A stretch of 24,041 bases of DNA from UKL13-2 sp031430555 (GTDB taxonomy: Bacteria; Pseudomonadota; Gammaproteobacteria; Burkholderiales; Usitatibacteraceae), in contig JANPBQ010000075.1 in NCBI GenBank assembly GCA_031430555.1, forward strand, positions 1-24,041, in the 5' to 3' direction. The first letter of the stretch is position 1; each line of letters starts with the position of its first letter. The position numbers and the translations under genes were made by a program. Positions 16,283 to 23,526 of the stretch are shown in pieces. Under the pieces are notes generated by a model. The model ran no database searches, was not told the origin of the DNA, and saw nothing but the letters and a program-made list of their open reading frames with translations.

Positions 16283-17542
16283 ATGGATGTCGGTGCCGAC
16301 ACGCCCGCTGCGCAACGAATGGGAGCCGTGCGCATCGCGTTGTTGGGAATGTATGCCAGCAGAAATCTTGGTGACGTCGCAATACAGCTTGCGGTGATGT
16401 CGGCGCTTCACGCAAGGCGCAGCAATCTAGAGTTCGTAGGCTTGTGCCAGGATCCGGAAGACACTGTTCGCACATTTAACATCTCCGCGCTTGCCTCGTC
16501 TGGCAAAGGGGAATTGCTGACGGCTGCAACATTGGGCGGGGGCACCGGCAACGCGCCACCAGTTCCGGAAACCCGGTTATCGCGCTTTCTGGGAACATTT
16601 GCCGCGCTGCGGCAAATTCAGCGGCAAATGCGCTCGCTCGACATGCTGCTCATTTCCGGCAGTGGTCAAATTGACGATTTCTGGGGGGGGCCGTGGGCGC
16701 AGCCGTTTCGCCTGATGGCTTGGAGCTTTGCGGCGCGCAGTCAAGGCAAGAAAGTCGTCGTCTTTGGCGTTGGCGTCGACGAACTTCGCACTCGGCTTGG
16801 CGAGTGGTTTTGCGTTCGTGCGCTCAACTGCGCAGCAATTTGCGTAGTAAGGGATTCAGGTTCGCGCGACGCGCTTCGCCGAATCGGGTTTCGACGCCCG
16901 GTCGACGTATGCGCCGATCCCGCGTTTCACCTTGAGGTGAAAGGAACTGCGCGACCGCGCGTTGAGGCGGATCGATTCGCAGTCATCAGCCCGATTTCCC
17001 GGCGCGCATGGCCAGGCGCAGAAGATCGTGATTACGACAACTATTTGAGCGCGCTGGCACGCGTCGCTGAGCACCTGCAGGATCGATCACTGCAAGTTCG
17101 CTTCGTCTGCTCACAGATTCGGATGGATCCGCCGATTGTCGAGCGCATCCTTGAACGGTTGAAACCAGGCACTACTCGTCCGGTATTCGTCGATGTCAAG
17201 ACGGTTGATGATTATGTCGCAGCAGTCAAAGACGCACAGGTGGTTGTTGGCTCGCGCCTGCATGCAATGATTCTCGCGTTGGTTGCCGGAGCGCCGACCA
17301 TTGCAATTTCGGCTGTTCGAAAGGTGCATCAACAATTCGCCGATATCGGTCTCGCGGATCACGTGTTTGCCATGCAGTCGCTTGCGCTTCCGGAGTTGTT
17401 GACGCGCATAGACATTGTACTTTCGCACCCCGAAAATGTGCGGGAGCAAGTTGCCCGGACAACACGTGAATTTAGGGCGCAGAATGCAACCCAATTCGAT
17501 CGCATCGCCTCGTTGATTCCTGCGCGGCGCAATGAAGGCTGA
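16283..17542 (+). CDS. Polysaccharide pyruvyl transferase-family protein
   Basis: 419 aa, PF04230 family, GT-B-like fold. Members transfer pyruvate from phosphoenolpyruvate to a glycan sugar to form a ketal (CsaB, WcaK relatives). Visible family features are RIALLGMYASRNLGDVAIQ near the N-terminus, LLISGSGQIDDFWGGPW (~130), CADPAFHL, and the C-terminal VVGSRLHAMILAL with the conserved S-R-L-H. ATG 16283 is taken as the start, but ATG 16319 (MGAVRIALLG) is at least as likely; neither has a well-spaced ribosome binding site. A G8 run (16683-16690) encodes W134-G-G. Pyruvylation is inferred from family only; some members act otherwise. Confidence 0.85.
   Translation: MDVGADTPAAQRMGAVRIALLGMYASRNLGDVAIQLAVMSALHARRSNLEFVGLCQDPEDTVRTFNISALASSGKGELLTAATLGGGTGNAPPVPETRLSRFLGTFAALRQIQRQMRSLDMLLISGSGQIDDFWGGPWAQPFRLMAWSFAARSQGKKVVVFGVGVDELRTRLGEWFCVRALNCAAICVVRDSGSRDALRRIGFRRPVDVCADPAFHLEVKGTARPRVEADRFAVISPISRRAWPGAEDRDYDNYLSALARVAEHLQDRSLQVRFVCSQIRMDPPIVERILERLKPGTTRPVFVDVKTVDDYVAAVKDAQVVVGSRLHAMILALVAGAPTIAISAVRKVHQQFADIGLADHVFAMQSLALPELLTRIDIVLSHPENVREQVARTTREFRAQNATQFDRIASLIPARRNEG
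16683..16690 (+). repeat. G8 tract inside the pyruvyl transferase gene
   Basis: Eight consecutive G residues span codons for W134-G135-G136. A slip of one base would truncate the protein. Since the encoded DFWGGPW looks like a conserved motif, codon choice alone could explain the run. Confidence 0.85.
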
Positions 17543-17684
17543 GTGTGCGATTTCAGGGATGCCCTCAGTTAGAATGGCATGCATTCAGGATAGAATCCCC
17601 GGCGTCATCTTGAGACGCGTGCTCGTATTTTTTTAGTCATCGGCGTGTTCCTTGCGTAGATTCTGCTGTGCGGCTGTGTGAACG

Positions 17685-17690
17685 AAGGAG
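17685..17690 (+). promoter_or_regulatory. Strong Shine-Dalgarno for rfbF
   Basis: AAGGAG with 7 nt to ATG 17698. The best ribosome binding site in the distal part of the island; it fixes the start after a 155-nt gap. Confidence 0.75.
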
Positions 17691-17697
17691 ACCGTAA

Positions 17698-18474
17698 ATG
17701 AAGGTAGTTTTGTTCTGCGGTGGATTGGGAACGCGATTGCGGGAACATTCCGACACCATCCCGAAGCCATTGGTGCATATCGGTGCGCGCCCCATCATTT
17801 GGCACCTGATGCGTTACTACGCCCATTTCGGGCACACCGAATTCATACTCTGTCTTGGATACCGCGGTGATTTGATTCGCGAGTATTTTCTCAAGTACAA
17901 CGAGTGCGTTTCGAATGATTTCGTGCTTTCCGACGGTGGAAAAAAAGTGGAGTTGCTTGCAAGCGATATCGATAATTGGCGAATTACGTTTGTGGATACG
18001 GGCCAGAATTCGAACATCGGCCAGCGGCTGCTCCGTGCGCGAAAATATCTCGGGGACGATGAAATATTTTTGGCGAACTACTCTGATGCGTTGACAGATC
18101 TGCCGCTCAACGATCACATTGGACAATTTCGTCGCGGAGATGCAGTTGCGAGTTTTGTCGCAGTGCCAACGCCACAGAGTTTTCATGGGGTGACGGCAGA
18201 AGAGGGCGGAATCGTCACCGCTTTTGGGGCGATGAGTGATGCGACGTTTGCGGTCAATGCCGGATATTTCTGCCTTCGGCGAACAATCTTCGACTACATC
18301 ATAGAGGGTGAGGAGCTGGTAGAAGTTCCTTTTCAGAGATTGATCGCGGCACGGAAACTGACGGCCAATCGCTATCGCGGATTTTGGCAGCAAATGGACA
18401 CCTTGAAAGACAAGATTGCCTACGATCAAATGTCCGATCGTGGAAATTGTCCCTGGATGGTTTGGAAAAATTGA
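17698..18474 (+). CDS. rfbF: Glucose-1-phosphate cytidylyltransferase
   Basis: 258 aa, cytoplasmic nucleotidyltransferase making CDP-glucose from CTP and glucose-1-phosphate, the first step of the CDP-6-deoxy sugar route. The N-terminal FCGGLGTRLRE signature (residues 6-16) and PKPLVHIG (22-29) form the nucleotide and sugar-phosphate site. LGYRGDLIREYFLKY and FVDTGQNSNIG are typical of RfbF rather than of RmlA or GalU. Length matches the family (about 257). It supplies the substrate of RfbG encoded at 11789-12850, although five genes or gaps separate them; the cassette order is unusual, with the first enzyme placed last. Confidence 0.95.
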   Translation: MKVVLFCGGLGTRLREHSDTIPKPLVHIGARPIIWHLMRYYAHFGHTEFILCLGYRGDLIREYFLKYNECVSNDFVLSDGGKKVELLASDIDNWRITFVDTGQNSNIGQRLLRARKYLGDDEIFLANYSDALTDLPLNDHIGQFRRGDAVASFVAVPTPQSFHGVTAEEGGIVTAFGAMSDATFAVNAGYFCLRRTIFDYIIEGEELVEVPFQRLIAARKLTANRYRGFWQQMDTLKDKIAYDQMSDRGNCPWMVWKN

Positions 18475-18561
18475 CGGTCATTATCGAATTTTTGCCGCCA
18501 ATGTATTTGCGGTCACCATTCGTCCAATGGAGTTGCAGTATGTTGAAAGTCCAATAGGTAA

Positions 18562-19440
18562 ATGGCGTCGCCGCATCCTGTCGTGTCGTTAGGTGTTCCG
18601 GTCTACAACACGGAACGCTTTATTGCCGGCGCGCTTGACTCATTGCTCGCGCAAACGTTTGCGGATTTCGAGCTCATCATTTCGGACAATGCATCAACCG
18701 ACGGTACCCGCGAGATATGCGAGTCGTACGCCGCCCGCGACTCGCGCATTCGCTACATTCGGCAAAGTGAGAATATTGGCCTGCCGCGCAATTGGAACGC
18801 CGTTGTTCACGCGGCGTCCGGCGAGTTCTTCAAATGGGCCTCTGCAAGCGATTACTGTGCGCCAACGATGGTCGAGCGTTGCGTTGCCGCTTTGCGTGCG
18901 GATGATTCTGCCGTGCTTTGCTATGGCAAGACGCAGATGATGGATGAATCGGGAAAATTGCTGGATGTTTATGCCCGCGACATGAGTTTCGAGGAGAGTA
19001 GTCCTAGCGAGAGATTTTGGCGCGTCAGCCAAAACCTGTCCCTCAACAACGCGCAATGTGGAGTGATGCGGCTGGAAGCGTTGCGACGAACGCGCCTGGA
19101 TCGAGAATATCCTGCGGGTGACATGGTGTTGATGGCCGAGCTTGCGTTATATGGCCGATTCAAGATGCTTCCGGATGTCCTGCTCTTTAGACGGCAAAGC
19201 CCCGCGACGCTAACCTCGATGCTTTCGCCAATGGATCTTCAGCGGGTCTTCAATCCCCAGGCGATGGCACCACTGAAATTATTGCGCACGAGGTGGCATA
19301 TGGACAATCTTTTCAGCATCGGACGATCACCCATTCCGATGATCGAAAAGCTGCGCGCAAGTCGGGCGGCGCTTAAAGGCATGAGATGGGAGCGCGCGAA
19401 GATTTTCAGGGAAATGTTGTCGCTCTTTTCTCGGAAATGA
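18562..19440 (+). CDS. GT2-family glycosyltransferase
   Basis: 292 aa, GT-A fold inverting transferase, probably adding one sugar of the repeat unit on the cytoplasmic side. The N-terminus shows VSLGVPVYNTERFI, then DFELIISDNASTDGT and the WASASDY segment in the place of the usual DxD metal motif (only one acidic residue is visible). No membrane segment is seen. ATG 18562 follows AGG at weak spacing, 87 nt after rfbF. It is the last intact gene of the island and is followed by an intrinsic terminator. Confidence 0.92.
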   Translation: MASPHPVVSLGVPVYNTERFIAGALDSLLAQTFADFELIISDNASTDGTREICESYAARDSRIRYIRQSENIGLPRNWNAVVHAASGEFFKWASASDYCAPTMVERCVAALRADDSAVLCYGKTQMMDESGKLLDVYARDMSFEESSPSERFWRVSQNLSLNNAQCGVMRLEALRRTRLDREYPAGDMVLMAELALYGRFKMLPDVLLFRRQSPATLTSMLSPMDLQRVFNPQAMAPLKLLRTRWHMDNLFSIGRSPIPMIEKLRASRAALKGMRWERAKIFREMLSLFSRK

Positions 19441-19507
19441 CACCCTACCTACCGCCGCGATCGTGACGAATGGATTCGCTTTGGGGCATTAAATATTTTC
19501 GATTGTC

Positions 19508-19542
19508 CGCCTCTGATCGCATGTCGCAGGGGCGTTTTTTTT
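19508..19542 (+). terminator. Intrinsic terminator ending the EPS island
   Basis: CGCCTCTG (19508-19515) pairs with CAGGGGCG (19527-19534), with one G-U pair in RNA, across an 11-nt loop, followed by eight T residues (19535-19542). It lies about 70 nt after the GT2 stop, suggesting that the whole downstream operon ends here. Confidence 0.8.
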
Positions 19543-19558
19543 GCAACTCGACTCGCGC

Positions 19559-20071
19559 ATGTTCGTTTGCGCATTGGTGCCGACCACCGGTTGCGAAGGG
19601 CCGGTGCCTCAACCTGTCCCCCAGTCGATTCCGGTGGCACCAAGGACACCTGGTTATGCAATATTTCCGCCCGTAAAACGCGCGGACTATCGGTGTCCTG
19701 TGGGTCAAACCGTTCGCCCATTCCTTTTCCACGAAGATGCCGCTTGGTCGTTGATCGTGCAACTCTCCCGCGAAGATGCCGATAGCGATTTGGATGATCG
19801 CCTTCAAAGTGGCTTCAAGACGTTACCGGTCAATCTGGTGGCGCATCATTTCTTGCGCAAGCTGTCCGCCAATTACTATGGTGACCTGCCATTTGACTCG
19901 CGTACCGAATTTACCGCGCCGAATGAAGCCGATTTTGCCCATGCGGATTGGTTGATTCGCCGTGCCGCCGAGAAAGGATTTCTGATCATGCTGGCACCCG
20001 CCTATCTTGGCGACGACGGGGGCAAAGAAGGATGGTATGAAAAAGTGCGCAAGGCTGACCCGAAAAAATGA
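19559..20071 (+). pseudogene. Truncated apiosidase-like (DUF4038) glycoside hydrolase remnant
   Basis: The 170 residues read as the N-terminal part of a DUF4038 / apiosidase-like glycoside hydrolase (PF13204). VRPFLFHEDAAWSLIVQLS matches the usual F-G-D-T-A-W start of the barrel. YYGDLPF, PNEADFAHADWLIRRAAEKG and MLAPAYLGDDGGKEGWY match the following segment. The protein then stops at TGA 20069-20071, immediately after an A6 run (20063-20068), where the family normally continues for about 300 residues. In the +1 frame the next codons read MRMYGSIG, faintly like the expected continuation, before similarity is lost. No catalytic half of the barrel remains. Alternatively it is a short intact paralog. 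Family recognition is from memory. Confidence 0.6.
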
Positions 20072-20436
20072 GAATGTATGGATCAATTGGTTGTTGGTGC
20101 TTAGACGAAAGAATTAGATGCAGTCAATGCGATTTCTTTGAATCCAATGAAAAGGGATGCCGCAAGTTTTCGTTTCCGGGTTCCCCGGAGGTGCGGTTTA
20201 CATTTCTGGTGCCCAGCGAGCGAGACCGGAGATTCGCTTTCACCGGAGAATCGCCTGCAAACCGATGTAAAATAGCTGGCTAAATTCACCGTGATTTCCG
20301 CGCGGCACGGATAGCCCATTTGTCGGCACGTAATCATGCTGACAATGCAATATTAGTGGGAAAACCGCCGTCATTTTCAACCAAATCCTCGCGCCGACGC
20401 ATCCACACCACACGCCAACACTCAGGTTCAGAACAC
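20072..20436. other. Non-coding region upstream of ppiD
   Basis: 365 nt without a supported gene; probable remains of the hydrolase gene followed by the ppiD leader. It contains the imperfect direct repeats CCGGAGATTCGC (20226-20237) and CCGGAGAATCGC (20243-20254), a further CCGGAG at 20185, and TAAAAT (20268-20273), which could be a -10 box though no good -35 stands at the right distance. No tRNA was seen. Confidence 0.5.
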
Positions 20437-22344
20437 ATGTTAGAAGCAATCCGCAACGCCACCAAAACCTGGATCGCCAAAGTCATTCTGGCGCTCATCA
20501 CCATTCCTTTCGCCCTGTGGGGGATCGAGTCGTATATCGCGGCTCCACCCGCTCAAAATGTGATTGCCACCGTCGGCGGGGAAAAAATCAACTCGGCTGA
20601 ATTCAACGACGCTGTGCGTGGCCAACTGGAGCAATACAAGCGCCAATTCGGTCCTGGCATCGATGCATCTATCATGGATAACCCGCAATTGCGGCAGGCG
20701 ATTCTGGATCAGTTGATCGATCAGCGATTGTTCGCAAAAGCCTCGAAAGTGACGGGCGTGAAAGTGAGCGATGCTGCCCTGCGTGATCGCATCGCGACGG
20801 AGACGCTGTTTCAGGAAGGCGGCAAATTCATGCCGGCGCGCTACGAGACGTTTCTGAAGGCCAACGGCGACACGGCGACGATGTTTGAAGCGAAACTGCG
20901 CAAGGACATGGAGCGCCAGCAGTTCGCCAATAGCATTTCCAACACCGGCATTACCCCGCAGGCCAGTATTGCCGGGTATTTGCGCGCCTCCGAGCAATCG
21001 CGTGAGGTTGCAATGGTGAACATCACAGTGGATCAATTCAAGGATCAGGTCAAAATCACGCCCGCGCAAGTCAAAGCGTATTTCGATACCAATCAAGCGG
21101 AATTCAGCGTCGCTGAGCGTGTAAAACCGGAATATGTGGAGTTGTCGATCGACGCGTTGACGCCCACCATTCAAGTGGCACCCGACGAAGTCGCGAGCTT
21201 TTACGAGACCAACAAGGCGCGCTACATCCAGAAAAAAGAAGAGCGCAAAGCGAGCCACATTCTCATCAATGCCGCCGCCAGTGCCGACGAGGCCACGAAG
21301 AAGGCGGCCAAAGCGAAAGCCGACGATCTGTTCGCGCAACTGAAGAAGAACATCAAGGTTTTTCCTGAACTCGCGAAAACCCACTCGCAGGATCCGGGCT
21401 CCGGTGCACAAGGCGGCGATCTCGGATTTTTCGGTCGCGGCTTGATGACCAAGCCTTTCGAGGAGGCCACATTTAAAGCCGGTAAGGGAGAATTGGTCGG
21501 GCCGGTTGAAACGGAATTCGGCTATCACCTCATTCTCGTGACCGATATTCGACCGGAAGTCGGCAAATCACTTGCGGAAGCCACACCGGAAGTCGATGCG
21601 GAAATCCGCAAGCAAAAGGCACAACGCAAATTCGCCGACATCGCCGAAAAATTCACCAACGCGGCGTATGAACAGTCGGGAAATTTGAAAGCCGCTGCGG
21701 AAGTGGCGGGCCTCACCATCCGCCAAGGACCGTGGGTATTGAAAGGGCAGGGCGCGGCACCGCCATTCAACAATACGAAATTGACGCAGGCACTTTTCGC
21801 CGATGAAGTCGCCAAGGGCAAACGCAATACCGAAGCCATCGAGGTTGCCGCGAATACGCTGGTTGCTGCGCGCGTGCTGGAACACACGCCGATGAATGTG
21901 CGGCCATTTGCGGAAGTGGAAAACGCGATTACGCAAAAGCTCATGCGCGAAGAAGCCGGCAAGCTCGCCAAGAAAGATGGGCAAGAGAAGTTGGCGGCAT
22001 TGCAGGCGGGCAAGGCAGTCAATCTGAAGTGGCCAACGCTGCTGGCGGTGAGCCGCAATAATCCGGGTGGGCTGCCGCCGCCGGTGATCGATGCGGCGAT
22101 GAAATTGCAAGCCAAGACATTGCCTGCGTACACGGGAACGGACAATCCTGGCGGCGGTTATAGCCTCATTCAGGTCGCGAAACTGATCGAGGCAGCGGCA
22201 ACCGATGAAGCAAAATTGAAGGCCACCAAGAGCCGCGTCGCGCAGGCGCTATCGCAACAGGAAATGATGTCGATGCTCGCGCAAGTACGAACGAAAGTCG
22301 ATGTGACGATTGCGAAGGATGCGCTGGAGAAGAAGGATAAATAG
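20437..22344 (+). CDS. ppiD: PpiD/SurA-type periplasmic peptidyl-prolyl isomerase chaperone
   Basis: 635 aa, anchored in the inner membrane with its bulk in the periplasm, where it assists folding of newly exported proteins near the Sec translocon. A short cytoplasmic start (MLEAIRNATKTW) precedes one membrane helix (~12-30, AKVILALITIPFALWGI). SurA-like N-terminal helices follow (NSAEFNDAVRGQLEQYKRQF), then a parvulin domain (about 265-370) with KASHILI, SQDPGSGAQGGDLGFFGRG and FGYHLILV, then a C-terminal helical/PpiD tail. ATG 20437 is chosen because it begins the conserved N-terminus; an open frame extends upstream to 20320 without similarity. The ribosome binding site is weak. It is chromosomal core, not part of the EPS island. 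Confidence 0.95.
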   Translation: MLEAIRNATKTWIAKVILALITIPFALWGIESYIAAPPAQNVIATVGGEKINSAEFNDAVRGQLEQYKRQFGPGIDASIMDNPQLRQAILDQLIDQRLFAKASKVTGVKVSDAALRDRIATETLFQEGGKFMPARYETFLKANGDTATMFEAKLRKDMERQQFANSISNTGITPQASIAGYLRASEQSREVAMVNITVDQFKDQVKITPAQVKAYFDTNQAEFSVAERVKPEYVELSIDALTPTIQVAPDEVASFYETNKARYIQKKEERKASHILINAAASADEATKKAAKAKADDLFAQLKKNIKVFPELAKTHSQDPGSGAQGGDLGFFGRGLMTKPFEEATFKAGKGELVGPVETEFGYHLILVTDIRPEVGKSLAEATPEVDAEIRKQKAQRKFADIAEKFTNAAYEQSGNLKAAAEVAGLTIRQGPWVLKGQGAAPPFNNTKLTQALFADEVAKGKRNTEAIEVAANTLVAARVLEHTPMNVRPFAEVENAITQKLMREEAGKLAKKDGQEKLAALQAGKAVNLKWPTLLAVSRNNPGGLPPPVIDAAMKLQAKTLPAYTGTDNPGGGYSLIQVAKLIEAAATDEAKLKATKSRVAQALSQQEMMSMLAQVRTKVDVTIAKDALEKKDK

Positions 22345-22375
22345 TCCCCGAATTCCAATGCAGAAGTGGCGGGTA

Positions 22376-22444
22376 TTCGGCAGGTCAGATTGCCGAAGCA
22401 CCCCGACAACGCGATGTCACTGTAACGTCAGGTAACCTTCGGCA
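22376..22444. repeat. Alternative hairpins between convergent genes
   Basis: TTCGGCA (22376-22382) pairs with TGCCGAA (22391-22397) across 8 nt. The extended TGCCGAAG (22391-22398) also pairs perfectly with CTTCGGCA (22437-22444). The three copies could form either hairpin. The region separates ppiD from the convergent SDR gene, so a bidirectional terminator is plausible, although no T tract follows. Confidence 0.35.
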
Positions 22445-22487
22445 ACCCGACCTACTTGTTACGCGTCGTCTTTGCGTGACATACGCA

Positions 22488-23381
22488 TCACGCCTTCACA
22501 TTTCCGCCCGAGCCGGGATTTCGCAACGCGGCGATGTCGTCCAATCGTTCTTTCACGAACGGCATGAATTTCGGGTGCGACAGTACATAAAACTGCCCGT
22601 CGCTCACCGCTTTGAACGCAATTTCCGCGACATCGGTCGCCGTCAATTTCCCGCCCCCCACTGCCTTCGCCATCATCTCTTGCGCGGCCAACATTGACTC
22701 GCTTGGGGCTTCCGCATTTTTTAACTCCGCCGGTCGCGCGACATGTGAATGCGAAATGCCGGTCGGCGTGAATCCGGGACACAACACCGACGTTTGTACG
22801 CGCGGTTCAGTCTTCGCGAGGTCGTGGTACAGCGATTCGGACAACGCCACCACCGCATGTTTGCTCACGTTGTAGACGCCCATCAAATGCGGCGCGAGCA
22901 GGCCCGCGATTGACGCGACATTGACGATGTGAGCTTCGTAATTCGGGTCTTTCTTGGCGGCATCCAGCATCAAAGGCGTGAATATGCGAACGCCGTGAAT
23001 CACCCCCCACAGGTTCACATTCAGCACCCATTCCCAATCCTTCACGGTGCTTTCCCACACTAACCCGCCGCAGCCCACGCCGGCATTGTTGAAAAGCAGA
23101 TGCACGGCACCGAATTGCTTGATGGTCAGCGCGGCGAGCGCTTCGATATCGGCCGCCTTGGCCACGTCGCCCACGAGGCCAACCGCATCCGTACCGCCGG
23201 CTTTCAATTCCTTCAGCGCCTGCCGCAAGGGCTCGTCGCGAATGTCCGAGAGCACCAGTTTCATTTTGAGTGAAGCCGCCTTGTCGGCGAAGGCGCGCCC
23301 GAGGCCACTGCCCGCACCGGTGATAACGGCGACTTTTTGGTCGAATGATTTCAATTTAAATTCACACTCAGTGGTTGCCAA
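22488..23381 (-). CDS. Short-chain dehydrogenase/reductase (SDR)
   Basis: 297 aa, classical SDR oxidoreductase using NAD(P). The cofactor motif TGAGSGLGR starts at residue 21. NNAG is present, then a serine (VNVASIAG), and the catalytic YNVSK has Y170 and K174. The substrate is unknown; the C-terminal part (PGFTPTGI, KFMPFVKERL) does not settle it. The chosen start is TTG at 23381, with GGGGA 7 nt upstream on the minus strand. A second TTG, at the L of KLKSF nine codons later, would give the more usual MKSFDQKVAVITG start but has no ribosome binding site. It is transcribed towards ppiD and may be read from the fabI side, 145 nt upstream. Confidence 0.9.
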   Translation of the reverse strand: MATTECEFKLKSFDQKVAVITGAGSGLGRAFADKAASLKMKLVLSDIRDEPLRQALKELKAGGTDAVGLVGDVAKAADIEALAALTIKQFGAVHLLFNNAGVGCGGLVWESTVKDWEWVLNVNLWGVIHGVRIFTPLMLDAAKKDPNYEAHIVNVASIAGLLAPHLMGVYNVSKHAVVALSESLYHDLAKTEPRVQTSVLCPGFTPTGISHSHVARPAELKNAEAPSESMLAAQEMMAKAVGGGKLTATDVAEIAFKAVSDGQFYVLSHPKFMPFVKERLDDIAALRNPGSGGNVKA

Positions 23382-23384
23382 AAA

Positions 23385-23411
23385 TGGATCCCCGCGTTTG
23401 CGAGGATGACA
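23385..23411. repeat. REP-like dispersed palindromic element
   Basis: TGGATCCCCGCGTTTGCGAG followed by GATGACA has the form of the short dispersed repeat widespread in beta- and gammaproteobacteria (TGGAT-CCCGC-loop-GCGGG-ATGAC). The stem ATCCCCGC / GCGAGGAT has one mismatch. It lies just upstream of the SDR start, in the fabI-SDR gap. The GGGGA that serves as putative ribosome binding site of the SDR gene is inside it. Confidence 0.6.
23389..23393 (-). promoter_or_regulatory. Putative ribosome binding site of the SDR gene, inside the REP-like element
   Basis: On the minus strand GGGGA stands 7 nt before TTG 23381. It would be partly sequestered if the REP-like stem forms in the mRNA. Confidence 0.4.
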
Positions 23412-23526
23412 ATATTTGGGGGTTCATAGAAGTTGATTGAAAGGCACGGAGCCAATAATGGTGAGGGTTTCAGAGCAAAAGTATCTGGAAAGGCTCGCCA
23501 AATGGCGTTCTACGTCGATCGCACGG

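Noticed and set aside
17543..17697. T7 run (17629 region) considered as a terminator before rfbF
   Set aside because: The preceding bases form no stem longer than about 3 bp, so an intrinsic terminator is not supported.
20440..21528. Long minus-strand open frame (362 codons) within ppiD
   Set aside because: Antisense shadow of a clearly coding gene; the protein is rich in R, H, G and L as expected from the complement of biased codons.
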